Shown: positions 27,234-34,471 of the stretch, one piece after another | Layout: each line of letters opens with the position of its first letter | Position numbering within the stretch: position 1 is the first letter of the stretch | Origin: Pectobacterium aroidearum | GTDB lineage: Bacteria; Pseudomonadota; Gammaproteobacteria; Enterobacterales; Enterobacteriaceae | DNA: 64,000 nt | NCBI RefSeq assembly: GCF_041228105.1 | Contig: NZ_CP166097.1 | Span: 2,046,001 to 2,110,000, forward strand | Direction: 5' to 3' | Notes under the pieces: generated by a model | What the model saw: only the letters and a program-made list of their open reading frames with translations | What the model was told of the DNA's origin: nothing | The model's database searches: none | Position numbers and translations under genes: made by a program

Positions 27234-27563
27234 CTAGATGCATTTTACTGGTTTGGGCAAGCCGGCAATTTTAGTCGCCTGCTTTGCTGGCCCTTTGGGG
27301 AAAAGTTTGTACAGGTAGCGGCTATTCCCTTTCTCTTCGCCATACTTTTGCGCCATCGCTTTAACCAGCATGCGTATCGCGGGTGACGTATTGAACTCCT
27401 GATAAAAATTCCGCACAAACCGGACGACTTCCCAATGCGGTTCGGTCAGCATGATGCCTTCCTGCTCTGCTAACACGTGAGCCAATGCCTCACTCCACGC
27501 GTTGCTATCCATTAGGTAACCTTGCGCATCTGTTTCGATTGTTTGTCCTTCAAACTCCAACAT
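27234..27563 (-). CDS. tusE: Sulfurtransferase TusE
   Basis: 109 residues. DsrC-family protein with the typical [50 protein letters not shown] block and the C-terminal active Cys (C108 in KPVKCI). It takes sulfur from TusBCD and passes it to MnmA for 2-thiouridine at tRNA position 34. Only 12 bases separate its stop from that of the acylphosphatase gene. Confidence 0.97.
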   Translation of the reverse strand: MLEFEGQTIETDAQGYLMDSNAWSEALAHVLAEQEGIMLTEPHWEVVRFVRNFYQEFNTSPAIRMLVKAMAQKYGEEKGNSRYLYKLFPKGPAKQATKIAGLPKPVKCI

Positions 27564-27622
27564 CTTTTCTCCGCCTGCGATAGATCAGCCCGCAGTTTAA
27601 CAAATATTTCTGTCTGTGCTGG

Positions 27623-27650
27623 AAATAAAAAAAGCCCCGGTTGGGGCTTT
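27623..27650 (-). terminator. Terminator of yccA
   Basis: AAAGCCCC/GGGGCTTT stem with GGTT loop; the minus strand continues into a T-run. Located 23 bases past the yccA stop. Confidence 0.88.
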
Positions 27651-27673
27651 CTCGGTGTGGCAATAAATAAAAC

Positions 27674-28333
27674 TTAGTCGTTACGCATGATGCCCAGAAT
27701 GCTCAACAGGCTAACGAAGATATTGTAGATCGCGACATACAGGCTAACTGTTGCTCGGATGTAGTTGGTTTCGCCACCGTGGATGATGTTACTGGTTTCC
27801 CACAGGATGGCACCCGCAGAGAACAGAATAAACAGGGCACTGATCGCCAGATGCAAGGCCGGAATCTGCAAGAACAGATTGGCGATGACGGCGACAACCA
27901 GAACAACAAAACCTGCCATCATCATACCTGACAGGAAGGACATATCTTTACGTGTCGTTAATACGTAAGCTGAACAGCAGAAGAACACCAGTGCCGTGCC
28001 GCCCAGCGCCAGCATGACAATGTCGCCTGCGCCTGAGGAAATCAGCGAACTTAAAATCGGGCCTAGCGTATAACCCATAAATCCGGTCAGTGCGAACGCT
28101 GCCAGAATACCCGCAGGGCTGTTCGCCAGTTTGTGCGTCAGGAACATCAGGCCATAAAACCCAACCAGCATCAGAATTAATCCCGGAGCGGGCAGGTTAA
28201 GTACGGTACTTGCTGTTGCGGTAACGGCGGAAAAACCCAGCGTCAGCGACAGCAGGAAATAGGTGTTGCGCAGCACTTTGTGCGTGCTGAGTAGCGAGCT
28301 TTCACGGGTAGAAGAAACAACAATACGATCCAT
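27674..28333 (-). CDS. yccA: Bax inhibitor-1 family inner membrane protein YccA
   Basis: 219 residues with seven predicted membrane helices from about residue 25 onward. The family motifs [18 protein letters not shown] and the C-terminal [29 protein letters not shown] are clear. In E. coli YccA is a substrate and modulator of the FtsH protease. It is preceded by a possible SD GAAGAGAGAG upstream of the ATG. Single gene, its promoter side facing tRNA-Ser(TGA). Confidence 0.95.
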   Translation of the reverse strand: MDRIVVSSTRESSLLSTHKVLRNTYFLLSLTLGFSAVTATASTVLNLPAPGLILMLVGFYGLMFLTHKLANSPAGILAAFALTGFMGYTLGPILSSLISSGAGDIVMLALGGTALVFFCCSAYVLTTRKDMSFLSGMMMAGFVVLVVAVIANLFLQIPALHLAISALFILFSAGAILWETSNIIHGGETNYIRATVSLYVAIYNIFVSLLSILGIMRND

Positions 28334-28579
28334 ATCAGCGACTCTCTCTTCAGGGTGCTATTATCCAATGTCAAAGAGTAAATAGTTGCAGGACGTTATT
28401 AAAGGTGGTTTACCCTTCTTTACGCTGCAAATTATTCATCCTTAGGTCTTCGCTCGTGTTTTGTTCTGCAATTTGTCGGGTGCTGGAGATAAATTGCGCT
28501 ATTTCATCTGCCGCATGGCGGTTTTGCGTTCAAATGCGCTACGTTAGATTATTTTTCAGGCAATTGAGCGCTGTGATGC

Positions 28580-28608
28580 TTTACAAGCTCTCATTCACTG
28601 TTTATAGT
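28580..28608 (+). promoter_or_regulatory. Sigma-70 promoter of tRNA-Ser(TGA)
   Basis: TTTACA, a 17-base spacer and TATAGT, ending 12 bases before the tRNA 5' end. Confidence 0.85.
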
Positions 28609-28620
28609 TCGCGTCATTGC

Positions 28621-28708
28621 GGAGGAGTGGCCGAGTGGTTGAAGGCACCGGTCTTGAAAACCGGCGACGCGAAAGTGTTCTAGAGTTCGAATCTCTACTC
28701 CTCCGCCA
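28621..28708 (+). tRNA. tRNA-Ser, anticodon TGA
   Basis: 88 bases with encoded CCA. The anticodon loop CTTGAAA carries TGA. The long variable arm of class II serine tRNAs, the TTCGAATC T-loop and the acceptor pair GGAGGAG/CTCCTCC are present. Sequence and position next to yccA match serT of E. coli. It reads UCA and probably UCG codons. Confidence 0.97.
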
Positions 28709-28717
28709 AAAAATTCA

Positions 28718-28747
28718 ACGGGTTAGCTTAGGCTAGCCCGTTTTCGT
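28718..28747 (+). terminator. Terminator of tRNA-Ser(TGA)
   Basis: ACGGGTTAGC/GCTAGCCCGT stem with one G-T pair, followed by TTTTCGTTT, 9 bases after the tRNA CCA. Confidence 0.85.
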
Positions 28748-29078
28748 TTCTGCTATCTAACCAATCGTATTTTTATCTCATACTGCTGATGTGAGTGTTG
28801 TTCATAATGACGTTCGTGTTGAGCAGGTGTGGACGTGTAGCGACGCTGCGGTACGAATTTTTTCCCTTACATCATTCATTCAGAAATGAATATTAACGAT
28901 TGGTAAAATAAGCAGGTCTCGCGCTATTCGGTATTAATAAATTGATAGTCGCGGGTCAGGAATAATAACAACATAAACACTTGTGTTATTTATCGCTGAC
29001 TGTGCGCATTAAATAAAATTCTGTCCAATAACGTATAAACGCTACTGGAAAACGAGAGAATAGTGTTTTCAACGGGCA
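28748..29078. other. AT-rich intergenic region, nothing identified
   Basis: 331 bases between the tRNA terminator and the stop codon of the AriR-like gene. I see no frame with a ribosome site and no clear hairpin or tRNA-derived repeat. Confidence 0.5.
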
Positions 29079-29333
29079 TTAAATCAGGAAGTCGTCCTGA
29101 GTTTTATAAACAATCAGTTCCAGCAATGCTCGATATTTCTCCTGAAAAGCGGCATTAGCCTCTGTTTCAATCTTGTGAATTAATTTAGCGATGATGGCCT
29201 TGTTACTGACGGAATGGCCGGACTGAATGATTTCTTCCACAATGTTGCCGAGTATTTCCATGTCGTTGACCTGAGAGTCAAGGCCGAGAGTGTCAGATAT
29301 CGGGAGCTCATTTGGGGGTACCTCTGAATGCAT
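29079..29333 (-). CDS. AriR/YmgB-family small regulatory protein
   Basis: 84 residues; ATG with a strong GGGAGG site upstream. Residues 25-83 (ILGNIVEEIIQSGHSVSNKAIIAKLIHKIETEANAAFQ... LELIVYKTQDDF) follow the pattern of the YmgB/AriR family of E. coli (biofilm and acid-resistance two-component connectors), including the G-V-NK-II--LI--IET segment and the terminal T-DD. Family assignment is from pattern memory, at moderate certainty. Members act as connectors or regulators downstream of two-component systems. It is isolated, with long AT-rich flanks on both sides. Confidence 0.7.
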   Translation of the reverse strand: MHSEVPPNELPISDTLGLDSQVNDMEILGNIVEEIIQSGHSVSNKAIIAKLIHKIETEANAAFQEKYRALLELIVYKTQDDFLI

Positions 29334-29820
29334 TGTTTTTCCTCCCTTACCTTGTGCGTTTTCTGACGTGATTAATGCACGTCTTGCCAGACAGCACGCA
29401 TTCGCTGTCCGCCAGACATGAAGAAATGGTTAGTTAACTTTAGTCGATCGTACGCATAAAACCAGTCGGTAAGATAAATAAACACAGCGTGATTCGGCGA
29501 CGTACCGGAATGCGAAAGGATGACGCCGATCAATGGTCAGGCTGATAAATATGAATTTATCGTTCTCCACCAATATTATGTCTGGAATAGTTATGTGAGA
29601 CGCATGACTTCAATAAGTTAAACACAAAGAAATGAAAGGAGGCAGAGAAAAACATTCACTGAACATAAAAACTATTAATGCATTTTGATTAAGTTCTAAC
29701 AGATTTTTATCTGTAAAAAAAGATGACATATTTCTGTGCTACATGTCGCTTATCAATAAATGTCTTTTTATCAAAAGAGTGCTGTAGTTTAGAGAGTTGT
29801 AGTTTACCTGGAGCGTTGAC
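29334..29820. other. Intergenic region upstream of the AriR-like and Nudix genes
   Basis: 487 bases between divergent genes, expected to hold both promoters. I see no convincing gene, RNA or repeat. Confidence 0.5.
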
Positions 29821-30243
29821 ATGCAAAAGATCAGAGCGAAAGCAGTTTGTCTTTTCCGAAACCATGGAAAGATTCTGTTAGCAGAAGGGTATGACCCTAT
29901 AAAAGATGAGCATTACGTGTTGCCGCTCGGTGGTGGCGTCGATTTTGGCGAATTGTCGCAGGCGGCAGCGGAGAGGGAAGTCCAGGAGGAAATTAGTGCA
30001 GCGACCAAGGATTTCTCACTGTTAGGCGTTTCAGAGAATATTTTTTCCTACAATGGCAAACCTGGGCATGAGATTGTCTTTGTTTATGAGGCGCGCTTTC
30101 AGGACGAGTCACTTTACCAGCAGGAAATTATCCATGGTATCGAGACAAATGGTGTTCCGATTGTTACCCGCTGGTTTGATATTGATCGGCTGCGGTCAGG
30201 GGAAATCAAGTTTTATCCTCATGGTATAGTGGACATGATCTAG
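29821..30243 (+). CDS. Nudix hydrolase
   Basis: 140 residues. The Nudix box is G38-x5-E44-x7-R52-E-V-x-E-E-x-S59, i.e. GX5EX7REUXEEXGU with the usual Gly replaced by Ser59. The metal-binding glutamates are present, so activity is plausible. The N-terminal strand RAKAVCLFRNHGKILLAEG suits a small stand-alone enzyme acting on a nucleoside diphosphate derivative; the substrate cannot be told. A moderate ribosome site (CTGGAG) lies 8-9 bases upstream. Not obviously in an operon with its neighbours. Confidence 0.85.
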   Translation: MQKIRAKAVCLFRNHGKILLAEGYDPIKDEHYVLPLGGGVDFGELSQAAAEREVQEEISAATKDFSLLGVSENIFSYNGKPGHEIVFVYEARFQDESLYQQEIIHGIETNGVPIVTRWFDIDRLRSGEIKFYPHGIVDMI

Positions 30244-30331
30244 TCACAGTCAGTCTGGTTGGAGTGAGACAAGCCGTTGCTTCCCTGAGGATCATGACTG
30301 CCGATGTTAAGTGCCAAAATAAGGAAAAAAG

Positions 30332-30856
30332 ATGCGGGTTTTGATAGTGATTGATATGCAGAATGCGGTGTTTGCAACACCAAGAGCACGACAGGCACAG
30401 ACGGTCGCATTGATAAATCAGCTTTCAGGCGCAGCAGATCGGACGATTTTCATTCAGCATGAAGAAGACGGCATGTTGTCAGGCAGCGAGGGGTGGCAGT
30501 TATTGCCTGAGCTGAACCAGCCAGAGGGTTGTTTATCTATTACCAAAACGGCGTGCGATGCGTTTTACCGTACGCCGTTAGCCGATGTATTGGCAGAGTT
30601 GGGCGTTAGCCACCTGACGATTTGCGGATGCGCGACGGATTATTGTGTTGATGCCACCATTAAGAATGCGGCCAGCCGAGGCTATGCGTTGACGATCGCC
30701 GCCGATGCACACACGACGGCTAATCGCGGTGAACTGAAAGCAGAACAATTAATCACGCATTACAACGAGGTGTGGCGGAATTTTATTATTCCAGGCAACA
30801 CGATTACGGTAGAAACAACGGGGCACATCGTTGCCTCATGGAAGATGAGTTGCTAG
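30332..30856 (+). CDS. Isochorismatase-family cysteine hydrolase
   Basis: 174 residues. The catalytic triad of the family is visible: Asp8 in LIVIDMQ, Lys72 in SITKTACDAF, and the nucleophile Cys105 in ICGCATDYCVDAT. Members hydrolyse amides such as nicotinamide, or isochorismate; specificity is not apparent. AAGGAAAA lies upstream of the ATG. The acetyltransferase gene starts only 4 bases after its stop codon, so the two are almost surely translated from one mRNA. Confidence 0.9.
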   Translation: MRVLIVIDMQNAVFATPRARQAQTVALINQLSGAADRTIFIQHEEDGMLSGSEGWQLLPELNQPEGCLSITKTACDAFYRTPLADVLAELGVSHLTICGCATDYCVDATIKNAASRGYALTIAADAHTTANRGELKAEQLITHYNEVWRNFIIPGNTITVETTGHIVASWKMSC

Positions 30857-30860
30857 CCCT

Positions 30861-31316
30861 ATGTTGAATATTATTTCTGTCAGAAAGAGCCCTGAATACA
30901 AAGAAAGGGCGATTCATTATTTCCAACGCCACTGGGCATCTGACGAGACGTTGATGCTTTACGAAGACTGTATCAACCACTGTATTGGTGCAGAAAACCC
31001 ATTGCCTGATTGGTATTTGCTGGAAAAGGATGGGCATATTATTGGTGGTGCCGGGTTAATTACCAATGATTTCATCAGCCGTATGGATCTTTATCCCTGG
31101 CTATGCGCGCTTTATGTTGAAGAGAATCATCGTAGCAATGGGTATGCGGGGCAATTGATTGAACACCTTGCTCAGGAAACCCGTTGCGCTGGTTTTTCTA
31201 CGCTGCATTTATGCACAGAGCTGCTCGGCTTTTATGAACGCTATGGTTTCCACTTTACCGGAATGGGCTATCACCCTTGGGGGGAATCTTCACGTATCTA
31301 TTCACGACCGCTTTAA
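30861..31316 (+). CDS. GNAT family N-acetyltransferase
   Basis: 151 residues. The acetyl-CoA-binding segment is recognisable: strand CALYVEENHRSNGYAGQLIEHLAQET (motif A, with R/Q-x-x-G-x-G/A represented by RSNGYAG), then LHLCTELLGFYERYGF (motif B). The acceptor substrate is unknown. It is paired with the isochorismatase-like gene just upstream, suggesting a joint small-molecule modification step. Confidence 0.87.
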   Translation: MLNIISVRKSPEYKERAIHYFQRHWASDETLMLYEDCINHCIGAENPLPDWYLLEKDGHIIGGAGLITNDFISRMDLYPWLCALYVEENHRSNGYAGQLIEHLAQETRCAGFSTLHLCTELLGFYERYGFHFTGMGYHPWGESSRIYSRPL

Positions 31317-31472
31317 AGAAAAGTTGGCGGTGAGCTAACGGGCACTTGGCAGGTTAAAAATAGCGGGCAACATGTGTAAAAGTGAACGGGATCATATTCT
31401 GCTGACGACGAGCAGACTACGCTTCTTACATACTGACAGGTAATCAGTTATCCATGCAGAGGAGAGGTGATT

Positions 31473-31901
31473 ATGTACACGAGCATCCTAGTGCCAGTAG
31501 ATATAGAAGAAGATGAACTCACCCAACACGCGATTACGCATGCAGTTAGGTTGGCTAAAATGTCAGGCGCCGCAATACACCTTTTCCATTCCCTCCCGGA
31601 TGCATCGGCGTTCTTATCTGCGTATTCTTTTGGCATAAAAGAGTTTGAGAATGAGGCGGTGGTGAAAGCAAATGACAAGCTCAAATCGCTGATGAAAACG
31701 ATCGATCTGCCGGCGTCGCGGTTGTCATGCAGCGTCAGTTTTGGTTCGGCCAGAGACGAGGTGCTGGCGCTGGCGGAGGAGATGAATGCGGATTTGATCG
31801 TCATCGGTTCGCGGCGGCCAGATGTGAAAACCTACCTGCTTGGCTCAAATGCCGCAGCCATCGTTCGCCATGCGAAAATGTCCGTATTAGTTGTCCGTTA
31901 G
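31473..31901 (+). CDS. Universal stress protein, UspF/UspG-like
   Basis: 142 residues from the ATG at 31473, with GGAGAGG upstream; an in-frame GTG lies 2 codons earlier. UspA fold with an ATP-binding type loop: N-terminal SILVPVDIEEDELTQHAI, and the C-terminal VIGSRRPDVKTYLLGSNAAAIVRHAKMSVLVVR containing G-x2-x-x-G-(S/N)-A-type residues. The end closely resembles E. coli UspF. A cytoplasmic stress-response protein; single gene. Confidence 0.9.
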   Translation: MYTSILVPVDIEEDELTQHAITHAVRLAKMSGAAIHLFHSLPDASAFLSAYSFGIKEFENEAVVKANDKLKSLMKTIDLPASRLSCSVSFGSARDEVLALAEEMNADLIVIGSRRPDVKTYLLGSNAAAIVRHAKMSVLVVR

Positions 31902-31911
31902 TTTTGCATAA

Positions 31912-31952
31912 CGCAACTGCCGCATTAGGGTTTGTCCGATGGGGCAGTTGCG
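31912..31952. terminator. Hairpin between the usp and DUF523 genes
   Basis: Perfect 10-base stem CGCAACTGCC/GGCAGTTGCG with a 21-base loop in the gap of the convergent pair. No good T-run follows on either strand, so terminator activity is uncertain. Confidence 0.4.
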
Positions 31953-31955
31953 CTG

Positions 31956-32462
31956 CTACGCATCAGAATGACGATCGAAGTATTCAACACGTTCAATTAA
32001 CTGTTCGATCTCACGATCGGAAAACACGTCGATACCGTGGCGACGCAGCAGCTCTGCGGTAACGCCACTTCCTGCTGTTTGTGAACCATCAAACCGCCCA
32101 CTATATATAATGCGACTGCCGCAAGATGGGCTCCCTTCCGTGAGGAGCGCGAAGCGGCAGTTATGCTGTTGCGCCATTTGCAGCGCTAGCCAGGCACCCA
32201 GAATATAACGTTCGGTCACATCGGCACCGGTTGCTTCGACAACCTTAGCGCCTGCCGTGATGACAGAATTGCCGCCAGTAGCCGGGATGATTTCCGCTGA
32301 AGGTCTGGGCGTTGAGAAACCTGCCGCCAGTTCCGGGCAAAACGTAATGAGTCTCTCCTGTTGGCGCCACTGGGCAAGATAGCCGCCAACCGATTTCTTT
32401 TCGGTGCCGTTATAGCGGACGGGAAAGCCGGACAGACAGGCACTGATCAGAATGTTACTCAT
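31956..32462 (-). CDS. DUF523 domain protein
   Basis: 168 residues from the ATG at 32462; an ATG 3 codons upstream is equally possible. The DUF523 pattern is clear: ISACLSGFPVRYNG at the N-terminus, FCPELAAGFSTPRPSAEI, and LTEGSPSCGSRIIYSG. Conserved Cys in ACLSG, CPE and SCG suggest metal or sulfur chemistry, but I know of no established function for the family. Convergent with the usp gene. Confidence 0.88.
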   Translation of the reverse strand: MSNILISACLSGFPVRYNGTEKKSVGGYLAQWRQQERLITFCPELAAGFSTPRPSAEIIPATGGNSVITAGAKVVEATGADVTERYILGAWLALQMAQQHNCRFALLTEGSPSCGSRIIYSGRFDGSQTAGSGVTAELLRRHGIDVFSDREIEQLIERVEYFDRHSDA

Positions 32463-32545
32463 TGTGGGCATTCTCTCTTAAAAGGCGCGAATAGGCGCTG
32501 CTGCGTTGATTCACCATGCCGGTTATCTGGAAGAGAAGCAGCGCT

Positions 32546-32731
32546 TCAAAAAATGGAGAACAACAGGACAACTGGAAAGCTCAGCGGCCAGGTTAGCCCG
32601 ACAATTAACGACGCGAAGAATCGGATGAACAGGGATTTATCTTTACTTAACAAGAAAGTAACGATCAGGGCGATGACAAAACCGATCGTGTAGGTAAGCT
32701 TAATAAGTTCCCATAGGGAGTGATGTGGCAC
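32546..32731 (-). CDS. GhoT/OrtT-like small membrane toxin
   Basis: 61 residues; GTG start with AAGGA 8 bases upstream. Two membrane segments (about 10-28 and 36-58) flank a short charged loop with the diagnostic FLLSKDKS--IRF. The C-terminal TWPLSFPVVLLFSIF matches the conserved end of E. coli OrtT and GhoT (TWPMS-PVALLFSLF). These proteins insert into the inner membrane and reduce proton motive force and ATP, GhoT being controlled by the RNase GhoS. No ghoS-like gene is adjacent, so it resembles the orphan OrtT. Could also be a benign relative. Confidence 0.8.
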   Translation of the reverse strand: MPHHSLWELIKLTYTIGFVIALIVTFLLSKDKSLFIRFFASLIVGLTWPLSFPVVLLFSIF

Positions 32732-32885
32732 GTTTGTTTCCTTTTATCCTCGGAGCGCCTGCATTTTATGTTGTTAATATTTCATGATCAATTTTTTAAC
32801 CCATAGTGGGTAGCCGTGAGACCGTGTTCTGCGGTGCGAATTTTGTACTACAGTGATTATCTTCTGATTAAAATAAGGCCCTCGT

Positions 32886-33185
32886 ATGAAAACGACGCTG
32901 TCTGTTGCGATGGTGTGTGCTGTGGCTCTGCTTTCTTTTTCTACACCCAGTATGGCGAAAAATACCCGAATTTCTGATGAGCAGATCAAAGAACGGCTCA
33001 TTCAGGAATCAATTTCTTCTTATTCTGGTAATTGTCCTTGTCCTTATAATTCAGCGCGTAATGGTAGCAAGTGTGGCAAGCGTAGCGCATGGAGTCGGGC
33101 AGGGGGATATGCCCCGATCTGTTACAAAGACGAAGTGACCCAGAAAATGATTGATGACTGGAGAATGAAAAATGGGAATACATAA
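32886..33185 (+). CDS. Exported four-cysteine protein of unknown function
   Basis: 99 residues. A clear Sec signal peptide (KTTLSVAMVCAVALLSFSTPSMA, cleavage near residue 24) precedes a 75-residue mature part. The mature part has four cysteines (50, 52, 63, 79) in NCPCPYN, GSKCGKRSAWSRAGG and APICY, a pattern I associate with small conserved hypothetical proteins in proteobacteria. It is likely periplasmic with two disulfides or a metal site. The gene appears monocistronic. Function unknown. Confidence 0.75.
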   Translation: MKTTLSVAMVCAVALLSFSTPSMAKNTRISDEQIKERLIQESISSYSGNCPCPYNSARNGSKCGKRSAWSRAGGYAPICYKDEVTQKMIDDWRMKNGNT

Positions 33186-33343
33186 CATTCGGCAGGGAAA
33201 TAAAAATAGCGAAATAATAATCTCTTTGCTAATAAATTAATTACGCTATTTTTGTGACAGAAATATTAAATTTTTATTTCAGTATGGACATTGCCGGCTG
33301 GCTGTCATAGCTTACTATTTTACCCCATGAGAAAGGTAATGAA

Positions 33344-33625
33344 ATGAGTGAGATATCTAGCCTGTCCCTGAAGATTTCCTCAGAGCTGAAAGAAAAAATC
33401 AAAGCGGCTGCCCTGGAAAATGAAGTCTCTATCAGTGCAGAGGTCAGCGCTCGGTTACTGAAGAGCTTTGATGAAAGCCACCATGCCTCTGAATTGTCTC
33501 CTGAGCTGGTGGACAGTCAGGGTACAGAAGAAGTTGGTGCGGAAGTGCCGTTAACGCAGAAAGAGCTAAAGAAAATCCGGGAATTACTGAAAGGTAAATC
33601 TAAAGCGGCTTCCAAGAAAAAGTAA
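33344..33625 (+). CDS. Ribbon-helix-helix (Arc-like) DNA-binding protein
   Basis: 93 residues; ATG preceded by GAAAGG. Residues 6-42 have the RHH layout: beta strand LSLKISSE, helix ELKEKIKAAALENE, turn VSIS, helix AEVSARLLKSF, as in Arc and MetJ-type antitoxins. A central acidic linker follows, then a very basic tail (KELKKIRELLKGKSKAASKKK). No toxin gene is adjacent on the same strand. It may be an orphan regulator or part of a degraded antitoxin-like locus. Confidence 0.72.
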   Translation: MSEISSLSLKISSELKEKIKAAALENEVSISAEVSARLLKSFDESHHASELSPELVDSQGTEEVGAEVPLTQKELKKIRELLKGKSKAASKKK

Positions 33626-33674
33626 TGCGGTTCTGAATCTCTGATTGATTCAAAAAATATATAACAAAATTAAA

Positions 33675-33717
33675 TCACCCAGGCGCATTGATGAAAATGC
33701 ATCTGGGTGAATATTTT
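33675..33717 (+). terminator. Terminator of the ribbon-helix-helix gene
   Basis: TCACCCAG/CTGGGTGA outer stem with an inner GCATT/AATGC stem, followed by ATATTTTT, 50 bases after the stop codon. Confidence 0.8.
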
Positions 33718-34001
33718 TCGATCAATCCACACTGCTCGTGTCGAACGAGAAAATGGCTGGAAGTGTCCAGTCCCATGTCCATTCACCTAACTCTTCATAT
33801 TCCTACTTCGCATTCGTGACATAATATAAACGCAGAAGGTATTTATTTAAAAATATAACAAATTGTTATTATTTATTTTTGATTTTATTGTTACATCCTG
33901 AATACCATATTCATTTCATCTGGAAATATATATCTTATAAATAGATAGATTGTAAAAAAATGATCGATTAAATAGATATTAGTGCCATAAGTTAGAAAAT
34001 A

Positions 34002-34028
34002 TAAAGATTATCTACAAAAAGCCGATAC
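34002..34028 (+). promoter_or_regulatory. Sigma-28 (FliA) promoter upstream of the chemoreceptor gene
   Basis: TAAA at 34002-34005, a 15-base spacer, and GCCGATAC at 34021-34028: the sigma-28 consensus TAAA-N15-GCCGATAA with a single mismatch at the last base. The next intact gene on this strand is the chemoreceptor, a typical sigma-28 target, but its start codon is about 440 bases downstream. Confidence 0.75.
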
Positions 34029-34471
34029 TGCCTTCGGCGTCAGGAAAAGTTGTTCTGGTGTGTATTCGTTCCTTGCCGCTGCTATTAGACCATAATTTTA
34101 GTGACGGTAATTCTCCTGGATTCTGTGAGTCATAGGAACGTAAAAAGTCAGGTTATGGTACGGAGAAATGCGGTGAAAGATGAGGTGTAAAGGATGACGT
34201 TTTTTCTACTGCCAGCATGTGCAGAAGTCTGCTATCGCGCGCCGTATCTGGTTAGACCAATTCGACCGTACCGCCATGAATATGGTTTGATGCGCATGTC
34301 TACCTACATATTGTTCATGTTTCTCACCAGGGCATATAAATTATCTGTCCAGAAATGTGTATTTTTTGTTATGAAAAAGAGTATTGGAGCTATCTGTATT
34401 TATTGAATAAATATTAATTTTTCAATTATATATTTTTATACAGATAGAAAAAATTAATTAAGGAGATGTTA
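34029..34471 (+). other. Long leader or unassigned RNA region between the sigma-28 promoter and the chemoreceptor gene
   Basis: About 435 transcribed bases. A 70-codon frame at 34194-34406 lacks a properly spaced ribosome site and resembles nothing known. The region 33718-34001 before the promoter is AT-rich and empty. The leader could contain a small RNA or a regulatory structure, or a second promoter nearer the gene may exist. Confidence 0.4.

Noticed and set aside
34194..34406. Possible 70-codon gene in the chemoreceptor leader
   Set aside because: The AAAGG touches the ATG, the translated sequence has no family pattern, and it is more easily seen as non-coding leader.
28621..34471. Genomic island integrated at tRNA-Ser(TGA)
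   Set aside because: The region is accessory in content, but I found no integrase and no repeat of the tRNA 3' end that would mark an attachment site.
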